Shown piece by piece: positions 52,083 to 63,797 of a DNA stretch of 64,000 nt. Location: contig CM066988.1 of assembly GCA_033977485.1 (NCBI GenBank), positions 138,856,859 through 138,920,858 of the forward strand, written 5' to 3'. Source of the DNA: Hydrangea macrophylla. Lineage: Eukaryota; Streptophyta; Magnoliopsida; Cornales; Hydrangeaceae. Below the pieces are notes generated by a model, which saw only the letters and a list, made by a program, of their open reading frames with translations, was not told the origin of the DNA and ran no database searches. The translations under genes were made by a program, and so were the position numbers. How positions within the stretch are numbered: the first letter of the stretch is position 1; the number at the start of each line of letters is the position of its first letter.

Positions 52083-52498
52083 AGAAGCACGCTAAAAACT
52101 GAGTGCAGAACAACCCAAGAAAAATAGAATAGATCTGGGAAGAAAGAGAACAACCACAGCCGGACTCTCGGCAAAAAACAGCAGGGCAGTTGGACACTCA
52201 GATCACCCAAACAAACGACTAAGAGCACATAAAGGCTCTAGTACATCACGAAAAACAGGCCAAAAAGGGCAAACAAAAAGCAGCCAAAGGCTGCGACAGA
52301 GCCGAGAGGGGCTCTATGCTGCTGCGACTGGGCTGGGGGTCTCGGCGGGACAGTGGCTGGGTCTGGGGGTCCCGGCGAGGGTTAGGCGAGGGTAATGGAG
52401 GTGGCGCAGGAAGGGTGGAGGTGGTGGATGGTGCGGCACAAGGGTGGTGGAGGGGTTAGGGTTAGGGTTAGCGTTAGCAGTTTTAGGCTCTGATACTA

Positions 52499-52670
52499 AA
52501 TAGAATTATGGAAAAGATAATTTGTATTACTTACATCCTAAGACTATATAGGTTACAAGATTAAGAAGAAAAGGAAAGAGAATAAAAGATAATAAAACTC
52601 TCATAACTACGGTCAACATGACCCATAAATGTGATAATAAAAATCCTGGAATCAACTCCTAATTCCAACA
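52499..52670 (-). repeat. 5' LTR of the copia element
   Basis: 172 bp, starting TGTTGGAATTAGGAG in coding orientation. It is followed inside by the primer binding site at 52486-52498. Confidence 0.9.
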
Positions 52671-52675
52671 ACTCC

Positions 52676-53417
52676 GAAAACAACATGGTTAAAATTTGAA
52701 GCGGATTCAATGGACTAATTTCTTCTATCATGTAGAAACTACTTTTGGATGCCAAGTAAAATTGTCGAAATACAAAATGTTATTGCCATGCACTTGCAAA
52801 CTTAAAAGAGCTAGAGTTTAGAAACACCTTTTATTTTGACAATATGCTCGACTTGCTTTTACAATATGTTTAATACCTTCAAGAATGATATGTTGAAGTC
52901 GATGCATGTAAGTTAGTGTTATCACTTGGTGTTCATCCCTTTTTTACATTTAGTTGGTTTCTGACCCAGTGAATTGGTAATATAGTTTCTTTGGGTTTTT
53001 AAAATCCGTTTTGTAGGACAAATAGTTGTACCTGAACTTGGGGATGATTTACTTTTGAGGAGAGAAGACTACATGGTTTTGTAGATCAAGGTGGGGGATA
53101 AATATATTGAAGTTGTAGCCACTTCTAAATAGAGTATCTAATGGCATTTTCTGAACTTGTGAATATGAAGTCGCCTTTGCCTACCACCCATGGCCACCCT
53201 AGGTAAAGTTGTTTTTGCACGAGAAAATAACATGTCTTCAATGACGGATCTTGAAAGCTGTGTTTTAGGGGTCCAACTGAGCCCTTTATTCTTGGCTGGG
53301 GCTTGTAGTAGAATCTGCAAAAAATTATTAATACCACTTTTAGTTTTCTTTTATTCTTTTTTCTGGGGGGGGGTGGTGTGGTGTGTGGATTACTTATTTT
53401 TCTGTGACATTGCATGC

Positions 53418-53476
<59 letters not shown>

Positions 53477-56400
53477 GCATGGGTATGTTGGAGTGATTGC
53501 CATGGAGCACTTGATGTTCTCCCTATATGTTTGAGATGATGCTCACAAGATTAAGTCGTGCTGACAAAAGTTATTGAAGTCGTGCTGACAAAAGTTATTG
53601 GAGACATATTCGGGGGCCTGAGTTTCCACTGCCCTAGCAGTGACACTTTTATAGCTTCCTATAGATGTTACTTGAATGACAAATTGCATTTCCTAGTCAA
53701 GTTACTAAATAAATAGTCCTAAGAGTTGCATCGAAGCTGCTATAGGCGTGGGTAGACTCGGGTACGAAATCTTTGTACCAATATTAGTTGTTTACACCAT
53801 ACGTTACTGGATCACTACCCATTACTTTAATTTGAAAACGAAAAAGTTCCAGCTGAAAATGTAGCCTCCAAAGTCAAACACTTGTACAATTTTCAAAATG
53901 CCATCTTTAGACAATGTATTTAACAAGATCGATCAAATTCATCCTTCTCCGTGGTCTCTTAAATCTTTTCTTCACTTAACTACTTTTGATGTTGGAGCCT
54001 AGAGGCTAAGATTTGTTATGGAATCCCTTGCTTGCCCTCCTACCAGCACGTCTACCCGTCTTCCATATTCTCTTATGCATCCATGAATGCAGGACGCATG
54101 ATATTGATCTTGAAAGATCATCCTAGTTGATTAAAATCCTAATGACTGGTCATGCAATATCATTAAAGGACTTAATTTACTTGTTTGAAAATTTTACTTG
54201 CAGAGTTCTCGGCCCTGATCACATTGCTGACTGTAGTTATAGCAGCTGAGTAGTTTTTACTTTCTTAACTGTAGTTCTATACAAATAACTTGTTTGCATT
54301 TGATGGGGTTCATTTTTAATGCATTATTATGCTACTTTTGACTTCAAGATGCAAAGATTTTTTAATTATCGTGATTAAAAATTAAAACCCGGTAGTCTTG
54401 ATGCAAGTGTTTCTGTAGGATTGATATAGCCAAATTGTTCATTCTATAATTAGGACACCCTCTCCAGAGCTGTACAAACGATCACATCTTAGTGATACTT
54501 GGAACCCTACACTTTGTTCTTGAGAGTGCCAGGAACTAACCTCAAGTTAACAGCTAGTGTCTAATTATATATTCGAGTATTAAGCATAAAAATAGCAACT
54601 GAAGTAGAATGTTGTATGGCCATGGGATGAACCTATTGTTTTTGCGTTTACAGGGCATCTCACAGAAGTAAATATGTCCAATTTTCATGAACATTGAACC
54701 TCGCGTTTGCTTCACATTTTCTGAAGCCAGATTGATCATTTCTTCTGTAACCGCACTCACGTTTAAATATGTAAAATTATGCACATACCTGTGCCATCAT
54801 TATTACTGATGGCTTATATATATGTATTGTCAAAGGGCTTTTCATTTCCATTGCCTGGCCTATTTGTTGAATTAGATGGGTGTGGGTACAAATGCCGAAT
54901 TTAGCTGCGATGTAATATATAATCGTAGTGTTTTGTTGTACATCTGAACAGGAAGATTCATGAGCTCAAATATGTAATCGAAAAGGGTTTTACATTTACA
55001 TTTGGAGTGAAAATAAGCTCAATCTTGCACCCGTAATTTATTTTAATGGGTTGCATCCTTTGGAAATCCAATTGACGGACTGAACAACTTTCTCATCGTT
55101 ATCATGCCCAAACTATCAGAGATTTTGAGTTGCCTTATTAACATCGTCCCTTAACTTGTAGCTTTCTTTCAATATTTTGTTCAGAGAAATAAAATCACAT
55201 GGAATGACATAGAAAAATCTGAATGTTAAACTCTACTTATTGCCAACGCATGTTATTAGAGAACAAATGGAGCGGCATAATCTAACACCAGTTCAATGCA
55301 TGGTCAGATTGCATTGTTCATGTCAACAGAGATAAAAGTGCCTACTATATTTATATTTTGAGGGGTAAGTATAGTGAAAGTGACTAATTCTCTGAGCATG
55401 TACATTAGGAAGTTAAACTTAGCTTCCATTTTTTTTTGGCTGAATTTATTGACGCCTTGACGCATAATTGTTAGGCATGGAGATTTGATAGTTGTTATTT
55501 TAATCCTATGCAGGGACCATATTTGGCACATTGATGAAAGGCTTAGGGTGCCAAACTTGTGGAAGCCTTGTTCAAGCTTAAAGCAACCATTCTTGTACAA
55601 AAGGTAATGTCACAGTTTAAATTTTATAAGAGCATCGCCAAGCGACTTTGTATCTTAGAGATGCTCTTCAGATTGCTTCAACCTGCCGAGCCAGTGAGGG
55701 AGTGTTCGACTCCAATTCAATTGCTTAATGGCAGAGGCAAATTGAAGAGTTGCCAACTACTCGTCAAATTAGTTGAGCAAATCAAGCTTGTCAAACTGAT
55801 TGCTTTTAAGTAAATATTGCAATGGTCAGTAGCTTCAAAGTGCCGCATAGATTTCTAGAGTACAATTTTGGAGAAGAATTTTGAAAGCGCTTTCTAGACT
55901 CTTCAAAGTGCTGCATACCTTTTGTCAGCACTCAGCAGGATCCTCACTGGATAACGGCATTTAAATGAGTTGTCATTTTAATGCATAACTACGATATTAA
56001 CCTGAAAAACACATCAAACTGAAAAATATGTTATCCTCTGCAGATTTGAATTTTTTTTCATGACATTGTTGAGATTGGATTATACATACACGCTCTGATC
56101 TATTTTCAATTTTCAGCGAATTCATATTTTTATTTTTGAAGCTGCATGGATCTGCTTCTTCACTTTATTGAGAACAATACAAACGGACAGTGGTTCAACA
56201 AGTGAAATTTGTTTTAACAAGCCTGATTGGATGTACAATTGGTTGATATAGTGGTTCACCGGATCACGAAATGCAATCATTTTGGTATTCCAGAGAAGCT
56301 CGGCCAGCAGCAAATTTTGTTGAATTCATATGTTTGTAATTGATTGTTATAAATTCCAGTGTCCTTTGTCATCAAGTCTCTTATTATGGCACTTGCGTCT

Positions 56401-57458
56401 TAATACTTTGAGGGAAACCACAAGATTGATGTACTTAATTTGTATTCTGGTTTGTACAAACAATGTTGCTTTTCTCAATTGCTTAAAAGACTTGGGCTCT
56501 CTGAATTAGACACCATAGGATTCATTTGGATACAGATACTTTTCAATCATTTTAGGGTCGGTTTGGGAATGATGAATACAGGTTCAGATTGAAAGTTCCA
56601 CCCAAGTCTCATATTATTTGTTCTGATGAAAATAAGTGTTTTGTTGGTTTAATAAAGAATCAATTTTTGAATCATTTTAAAGCCAAATACGGACCCTATG
56701 TACCTAAAAAGCAGCCCACAAGGAAGGAACTACTCAGAAGTGGTTCTTGTCTGTACCACAAACTTGTTTCTTGTGTTATCCAAACTCCAAAGAGACTCTT
56801 AGAGCTAAATTGTCACTGGCTTTTGTGCTGATTGTTGTTAACCAGTGATTTGATATCAAAGTTTTAATGGAGTAACTGTTAACTAAGTCGCTGCTCACCT
56901 TCTTTCTTTGATTTCCTGTTTTTTATTTTTTGGTTGTTGGAAGGGATCAGATAGCTACTGCCTACTGGCTTTGAGCATATTATTTGTCTGATTTTTATGG
57001 TAGAGAAGGATGGACTGAATTGCGCAGGTGGGCCCGCGTCATATGTTTTTGTTGGGCCCACTACGGGCTTTTGTTTGGCTGAGCCTAGTTGAAGCCGTGT
57101 TTTGTAATAGGCTTTGGGCTTATTGCAGTATATAAATATACTTTTGAATCCAAAAGTATTTTAATGCTAGGTGTTTATTAATCTTAGTAGACTACACAAT
57201 ACAAATTATCCACAATTTTTTTCATACACTTATGATTGTTTATCTACTTTATTAGATGTAGGTTCTGATGCTCCTTTTGAATGGATGGATTTAAGAGGAA
57301 TATTACTAACAGCCATCTGATTATGTTCTTGATCAATGGGGATCATGAAATTGATGAGTGAGTCACCAGTCATACATATGTATACCTCTTGTTCAACGTT
57401 TGGTCTTTATGCCATGTTGATATGAAGAGAGGGAAAAGGGAGAGTAAAAGAGTAGATG
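52676..57458. other. Intergenic DNA with no recognised gene
   Basis: About 4.8 kb of AT-rich DNA. It contains the (CT)n run at 53421-53474 and many short ORFs (for example 56589-56831) with no recognisable family. Decayed elements may be present but no paired ends were found. Confidence 0.5.
53421..53474. repeat. (CT)n microsatellite, 54 bp
   Basis: Pure TC repeat of about 27 units. Confidence 0.98.
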
Positions 57459-57461
57459 TAA

Positions 57462-58209
57462 GGCCCCGTTTGGTTAACTGGAAAGGAACTATGAAAAGGA
57501 AACTAATTCCAAGTAATCCAATTCCAGGAAAATTGATGCCAAATTAGTTACATTATAATGTTTGGATAAACCAACGAATAATCTTGGAAACAACATTTAT
57601 CTTCTTTAAATTGTAAGTTATTTTAAAACAGTTGAAAAGTATGATAAGATTTTAATTATAAAATATTTATTTGTAAGAGTGATAAGATCGTAGTGCCTGG
57701 AATGGTTAAAGGGAGAGGCAGACCTAGACTGGCTTGAGAATATGTAGTGCAACAAGATATGAATATATATAATTTAAATGAGCATATAACTCTTGATCGT
57801 GCAGAATGGAGAAAAATGATTCATACAGCCGACCCCAATTCATTGGGACACAAGGCTTGGCTTGGTTTGGTTTATTTGTATTATATATGATTGCATGATT
57901 TGCAAGACAATAGTTTGAAAATTTAACAACCATTTAATCATTTGATTAGGTAATTAAATTTAAATTCAAACTTAGTTAATTCAAATTTATGCACTATTGA
58001 TTTGTTAATTGAGTGAGATAAGGTAGTTTCCTAGAAAAAGGAATCTAAATATCACCTCAACATAAGGAATGAGTTTCCTTGTTTTTCTAAGAATTCATTT
58101 CTAGTTGGAAATAGATTCTGTGTCCATTAAACACACCAAACACACAAAAGTAATTCTAAGGAATGAGATTCATTTTCACGCTTACTTTCCAAGCGAACCA
58201 AACGGGGCC
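57462..58209. mobile_element. Harbinger/Tourist-like element, 748 bp
   Basis: Ends GGCCCCGTTTGGTTAAC and GAACCAAACGGGGCC are inverted repeats, flanked by TAA on both sides (57459-57461 and 58210-58212), as in PIF/Harbinger MITEs. Inverted similarity continues (GGAAAGGAACTATG versus ATTCCTT-type). A LINE tail at 57676-57870 is inserted inside it. No transposase. Confidence 0.8.
57676..57870 (+). mobile_element. 5'-truncated LINE insertion with TSD
   Basis: 195 bp matching the LINE tail at 23650-24771 (AGGGAGAGGCAGACCTAGAC; CAGCCGACCCCAATTCATTG), ending in a TTGG-rich tail and not in poly(A). The 10-bp TSD TTTATTTGTA flanks it (57666-57675, 57871-57880). An in-frame stop (GGCTTGAG) shows decay. 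The tail type resembles RTE-clade LINEs. Confidence 0.8.
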
Positions 58210-58406
58210 TAAGAGTAGAATAGAGGAGGGAAAGGAAGGAGTTACGCGTCCCTCTGGGACCACAGTTATCGCCGTTTAATAAAATGCACAATGTTAGCTT
58301 CTTTCTTGCATTAATTGGCACAAAAACTTCGTTCCTTTCCGTGGGCGTGGGATGCATCTTCCCTCCTCTTTTCCTTGCTTATAGCCTTATACTTTTCGGA
58401 TAAGAC

Positions 58407-58560
58407 TTCAGTAAAGTTGCTTCAATACATTTCGCTAGGTTCCTCTCACATAGATGCACAATTTCCAAAACAATTGTTTAAAAAAAAAACAATATTAAAA
58501 AGGTAATTTTAAAAACTGTGAGAGGAACCTAACCAAATGCACTGAAGCAACTTTACTGAA
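58407..58560. mobile_element. Small foldback MITE, about 150 bp
   Basis: Arms ACTTCAGTAAAGTTGCTTCA and TGAAGCAACTTTACTGAAGT, continuing to AGGTTCCTCTCACA / TGTGAGAGGAACCT. No TSD was identified, so ends are set by the palindrome. Confidence 0.65.
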
Positions 58561-58972
58561 GTGTTACTTTTCTACCCTTCACCCAAAACACAGCATTAAA
58601 GGAAAGGGTAATGATGTATTAAAAGTTAATAGTATGAGGAAATTAAATAGAGAAAGTGGGAATGACATGTTTGATCTCTCTAATCCTCCACAAAGGTTCC
58701 ATGTGTCATTCCCAAGTCACAGCTCTGCATTCCAAACAAAACTTTATTATAGGAACAGTGTCATATGAAGCTTTCATTTAACTAATTAATTGATGTGTAT
58801 TTATTAGAAGGTGATTGAGGCCCCCTTTTCTCAACAACTATGAGAGGGATTGATAGATGGGAAACCTACAAACGAGTTGTACATTTATGTGGTTCCACCA
58901 AATCCTCTGCCTTTGTCTTATTAGCACCTCTTCATGATTAGAGCTCCCATGTGAGTATGCTCCCTCTCCACC

Positions 58973-59015
<43 letters not shown>

Positions 59016-60069
59016 CTGGACTGGGCTGGGCGGCCCAATTAGTAATTCCAAAAATATCTTTCATTTGTTTGCTAATGCTTTGTTGCTTAGGAATTAGGCC
59101 CCTTTTTGCAATATCGTCTACAGTTAATAAGTGATTATGAAACTCTAAAAGTTAAAATTAAACTATTTGACGAATCAGTTTCTGCGATTTATTTTCAAAC
59201 AATATGTGCCAGTTGAAAAAAATGTATGATTGACCAAAAAATACATTTTGCAATTGACCCATAGAAGCAGAAATAAAAGCGATTGCCAAACAGGCCCTTA
59301 TGTGGAAGGTTCAAGTTTGAAATTGATGGACCCATAACACTGGTGGTCACAATTTTGAATTCAAAATAGAAAATATTGGGGACTTTAGAAAATGACTCCT
59401 GATGTATAACGTTGCAATTAAACAAACTTTGGTCCCGATTCTGCATATATAAATGTGTATATATATATATAGAGAATTCACATGTCAACATGTGACATGC
59501 TTAAATATGATATGGTACTATAGCTTTCATAGTTCCATCCATACTTGTCATTGATCAAAGTTGTTGCTATTAAGTCACGTGGTCTTCATGGAAGCTAGCT
59601 CATGTTTTGATCATTGTCTAACATAGCACATGAAGTCTAAGGCTTGCTTGATGGACTTGTGAGATAGAAAAGAAAATAACATTAAGGAAAACATTTTACG
59701 TTGTTTTGATTAATGAATTTAGTGAGAGAAAATGAATGAAAATTCTAATGAAAATATTTTATTAATAAGAAAAGTAATGTAAAAATTCGGAAGAAAAAGA
59801 AACAATATGGTATCTAAATAAATTGAAGTTTGTCAATCACTTTTTCTCCAGTTTTCCTTGAAGTTCAAGCATATTTTGAAACTTTTTAACTGTTAATATT
59901 ATTTAAGTATGGAAAATAATGCAAGAAAATGAATTTTCCTTTTCAATTTTCTTTCCTTACAAGGACTCTGCAAACCAAACAAAGCCTACGAAAGGAAAAT
60001 GAAGATAAAAATAGATAGTATGAATAAACCACAAATTTTGAATTTTGTGATCATTTCCTCCCCCTATTT
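58561..60069. other. Intergenic DNA, no gene recognised
   Basis: Contains a (GA)n run at 58976-59011. A segment from 59640 to 59990 (start TAAGGCTTGCTTG, end CAAACAAAGCCTA) looks like another Harbinger-type MITE but the TSD is not clear. Confidence 0.45.
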
Positions 60070-60077
60070 CTTAAGGT

Positions 60078-60307
60078 TAGGGGTGTTCATTGGTCGGTTT
60101 CGGTCGGGGTAGAGGGAGATTTTGAGTCGAACCAAAGTGGTGGGGGTGGCGGGGTTGGGGACCGAAACTGACCGACCGGGAGTTCGGGGTCGGAAAAATC
60201 GATTTCGGTCGGGTGGTCGGGGTGATTTAGGATGAGGCAGTGGTGGTGGATCTGACTATTGATGGTGCTGGACAGTGGTGGTGTGGGTATTTGTGAGAGA
60301 TATAAGT

Positions 60308-60366
<59 letters not shown>

Positions 60367-60640
60367 GAGAAGTGAGAGAAACTGAGAGGGAAAATGAGGG
60401 GGGCCACCAGGTGTAGGGGTGTTCGGTCGAAGTCGGGGAAATGAGAGGAGCCGCCAGGTGTAGGGGTGTTCGGTCGAGGTCGGGGAAATGAGGGGGGCCA
60501 CCGTCGTCGAACCGAAAAATCGGTTTCTCTGGAGCCCATTATCGATCACCGACCGCTATCCCGGGACACCGACTTTTTCGGTCGGGGTCGGGTCCGGTCG
60601 GACAGTCAAGTCGGTTCTCGGGTAATTTTGAACAACCCTG
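60078..60640. mobile_element. Non-autonomous hAT element, 563 bp
   Basis: Left end TAGGGGTGTTCATTGGTCGG and right end GAACAACCCTG are inverted, flanked by CTTAAGGT (60070-60077) and CTCAAGGT (60641-60648), an 8-bp TSD with one difference. The interior is made of TCGGTCGGGGTCGG repeats and a (GA)n tract at 60310-60366, with a segment of about 70 bp (GGTGTAGGGGTGTTCGGTCG) directly repeated. The Pro/Ser-rich ORFs are artefacts. Confidence 0.75.
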
Positions 60641-60648
60641 CTCAAGGT

Positions 60649-61859
60649 ACTATTATACTGTTGAAATTTCTTTAACTAAAAATGTTAATTAAGAACGGAG
60701 AAAGACACAAAGGAAGTAGCTTTCCTTCTCGTTTTCCTTTCCTTCAACGAGCAAACCAAACAAAGCCTAAGACTAATTGTTTTTGATGAAAAACAAAATC
60801 AAGAAAGTATGTTCATGCGATTGTGAACTCAACACCAATCTTCCAAAATTGCCTTTTAATTTCTCCCTACAAATACTGAGAAACGAGGGAAAGAAAAATA
60901 AAAGGAAGAGAAAATAAAGGAAACATCATATTAGAAAGTTAAAAGTTCCCATGGCTTTGGGAAATAAAATTGGACTCTTTTAGATTTTAAAAATGAAAAG
61001 GGTAACTTAATATATAGTCCTAATATATGCATCTAACTAGAAATATGTCCTTTTTTAAAACGAATCTAGAAATTAGTCCCTTGCCTGATTTGAAGACTGA
61101 AATACCCCTATATCATTTTTATAGAAATGTATATATATATATATATATGTATAACTATATATGGTAACTGATTTATCATCATTTACTCCACAATCCATAT
61201 ATGTACATATATAAACTTATTTATATATGATAAATCAGTTACCATATATAGCTAAAAACTGATAAAATATCTCTATATAAAGTCTACCATCATTAAGAAA
61301 TTTCTCACAAACTCTTGATAAATTCGCACTACGTATTCAGAACTTCATACTTAAAAACTGAGAAAATTATCAATGAGAGTGCACTAAAATAGTGTGAATT
61401 TGCTCACTATATTAACTAAGTATTGAAAATAGTGAGAATTTCATATTTTAATGTGTATAATAATGAAAAGTTTCTCACTCATACTAAAAGGGTAGAACAA
61501 CCCACTTTTTAAAACAAAAATAAGCATACACATAGAGAGGATTTGACGAGAAATTTATCAACAATTAACAATTTTCGAGAAGAATTCCGAAACAAAAAAA
61601 ATTCACACCTTTTAAATTGACATGACGAGTAATTTATCACAAAATAAAAATAAATTTCTCACTTTTTAATACAAATTTCTCACTTTTCAAAGAGAAATTC
61701 TCACTTCTCGCTTTATACCAGAACTCCAGACTGTGCTTCTCTCGAATTTCTGATCTGTGATTCTCTTTCTTGCATCAATCTGTGTCGAGAACTCTGGCCC
61801 TCAAGTTTCTTGTTCTCATTCACAATATAAATTGTTATCAATCCTGTAGAGCCTCCAAA
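60649..61859. other. AT-rich DNA with a hairpin at 61155-61247
   Basis: The stretch ATATATGGTAACTGATTTAT at about 61157 is repeated inverted at about 61226 (ATAAATCAGTTACCATATAT), giving a stem of about 23 bp. No gene was recognised. Confidence 0.5.
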
Positions 61860-62045
61860 GATAGCATGTAACTCTCTAAATCGTCAACTCCGATGACGGC
61901 ATCGGCATCAATCAAAACGTAAGGATGATTGGTAGTGGCCACCGGAAAGTGATTGAGGAGCTTATTTAATGGTTTGTAACAGAGAAATTTATCCCTCCAA
62001 TCGGGTATGGCTGCTTCAATATGCATTGAAAATCCCAAACTTCAT
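61860..62045 (-). pseudogene. Broken start of an SPX-domain gene (SPX4-like)
   Basis: SPX proteins sense inositol pyrophosphates and restrain phosphate-starvation transcription factors. On the minus strand, an ATG at 62045 opens MKFG, the conserved SPX start, but the frame then shifts; in the next frame the sequence reads HIEAAIPDWRDKFLCYKPLN and KLLNHFP, close to the first SPX helix pair of SPX4-type proteins (PEWRDKFLCYKPLKKLLK). After about 30 further residues the similarity ends at a stop and no second exon was found within 1 kb. A (GA)n tract lies where the 5' leader would be. Likely a truncated pseudogene or gene fragment; a one-base error in the sequence at about 62030 cannot be excluded. 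Confidence 0.55.
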
Positions 62046-62099
62046 CTCAACGATGATGATGATGATGATGAGTATTAATCCTTTTGTGTGATTGTATTT

Positions 62100-62100
<1 letters not shown>

Positions 62101-62146
<46 letters not shown>
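62101..62146. repeat. (GA)n microsatellite
   Basis: About 23 GA units upstream of the SPX-like fragment. Confidence 0.97.
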
Positions 62147-62148
<2 letters not shown>

Positions 62149-62616
62149 TTGAAAAAGGAGAGATCTAAAATCTCTGGAGTTCCTATCTCTCTCTCTATAT
62201 ATATATATATTTATATATAGATAGTTGTTTGGAGTTTAAATTTAAAACCCCTAAATTTAAGTCTTTACTATTGTATATATCTTTATTACTATAAATAAAG
62301 TCCGGATCTTAAAAAACGAACTGTGTAAAAAGTGAGAATTTCTCACAAAAAAGTGAGAAGCGTGTAAAAAATGAGAAATTTATTTTCTCACGTATATATA
62401 TATATATATATGTATGTATGTAACGAAGAGCATATTAGTCCGTAAAATCTCTATCAAATTGGAAAAATGGACTAAATATTGATTACCTTCCAAAATCAGG
62501 GACTAATTACTATACATGCCATATGACTATGATCAATTCCTATTAATGGTCCAAAATAGGGACCAAACTTTATATTTCTAAAATGAAAATCTCTTTCTCA
62601 TAGTCTTTTAAGCAGC
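62147..62616. other. AT-rich DNA, nothing recognised
   Basis: Short TA runs at 62195-62220 and 62393-62412; no gene or element ends. Confidence 0.5.
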
Positions 62617-62624
62617 AGAAAAAC

Positions 62625-62820
62625 TAGGGGTGTACGCGGTCAGTTTTGGTCGGTTTTTTGTGTATTTTAAAACCAACCAATAGGTTTGGTTTTGGTTGAT
62701 TTTGCGGTTTTAGTCGGTTTTTCGGTCGATTTTAGCTTGTACATACATTTTATAAACTGACCAATCGATTTTTTGGTCGTTCGATTTTGGTCGGTTTTCC
62801 GATTTTTTTGTTCACACCTA
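62625..62820. mobile_element. Small hAT MITE, 196 bp
   Basis: Ends TAGGGGTGTACGCGG and TTGTTCACACCTA; exact 8-bp TSD AGAAAAAC (62617-62624, 62821-62828). The interior consists of degenerate GGTCGGTTTT repeats in both orientations. Confidence 0.82.
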
Positions 62821-62828
62821 AGAAAAAC

Positions 62829-63795
62829 AAAATACCTTCTAATTTCTTTTCATTTTCTTCCTAAGTACTGTGGCTTCGAACAATTGAAAATTATCTCGTA
62901 TGATCGTTACAGTCATTGCTGTATAACTTTCACTGTGATTTGAGTGTTTTTGTGAGACCTACATAAGTCCGAAATCAGGATGTCACATGCAATAAATTCG
63001 CCAGCAAACGGGTCACATTGCTCTTAGCGTAGTGATCCCCTCATTGTAGACTCCCTCCCTCCCCTCTTCTCCCTCTCAACTCTCAAAATTAATTAGATAG
63101 GTTCACCATCTGGCAAATAGAGCCAAAGACAACTAAGTGCCATTAAGTAATGTCTAAGTAATGATATGGCAGATAAGATACTAAGATTATCATCCAATTC
63201 AACTCTCAGACATATACATATATATATATATACACAAATTTATATACAAGGATATGTGTGGATTTATAAAGGAGTGCCATGCTCATGGTGCATGAAATTG
63301 CCAATTATGTAAAAATATCTCTTGCCTTTAGGTTTATAACACCCCAGACAAGTCGCATTAATCAAGGGCAGACATTGGCCAGCTCAATTTCTATGGCAGG
63401 ATTGCAAGAATAGGAGACATATATATTTAATTGTGATTAATTTAATTATCAATTGTCTTCTTGATTTATTAAAAATCATAACTCTGCTACAACCATAGAT
63501 CTCAATAAGTATTTTCTTGGGATCTGAAAATAAAGAAAATACCCAATTGATATTTTAAGCCCTAAGATGGCCACACAATGAGCTGGCTAACTTTGTCTTG
63601 TTCTAGATTTGTATGCATTATGAACCTTCTGATCTTTTGATCCTTTCAGCTCTTGTTGGAAATTTTTCCATCAGATGGTACAAATTTATCCCCCCCCCAA
63701 AAAAAAAAAAAAAAACATTTAAACTTTTTTGTGATCATTTAAAATTTCATTGGCACCATTAATTGTTGAGTAATGCAAAGGATACTAATATAATG
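62829..63795. other. AT-rich DNA, nothing recognised
   Basis: Includes a (TA)n run at 63214-63235 and a poly-C/poly-A junction at 63692-63715. No gene recognised. Confidence 0.5.
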
Positions 63796-63797
63796 TA

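Larger units (their letters stand above)
47660..52670 (-). mobile_element. Decayed Ty1/copia element with both LTRs
   Basis: Coding strand minus. LTRs lie at 47660-47841 (3') and 52499-52670 (5'); the TSD ACTCC is at 47655-47659 and 52671-52675. The primer site (T)AGTATCAGAGCC next to the 5' LTR matches initiator tRNA-Met except for one G to A change, and a purine tract GAAGGGGAG abuts the 3' LTR. The internal region holds gag, protease, integrase, reverse transcriptase and RNase H in copia order (integrase before RT), but the frame is broken in several places. It cannot transpose by itself. Confidence 0.92.

Noticed and set aside
52450..52480. Telomere-like GGGTTA repeats
   Set aside because: Only about four units, of the TTAGGG and not the plant TTTAGGG type, in the leader of the copia element; chance low complexity.
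60087..60539. Pro/Ser-rich 150-codon ORF
   Set aside because: It reads through (GA)n and TCGG repeats of a hAT element; no domain.
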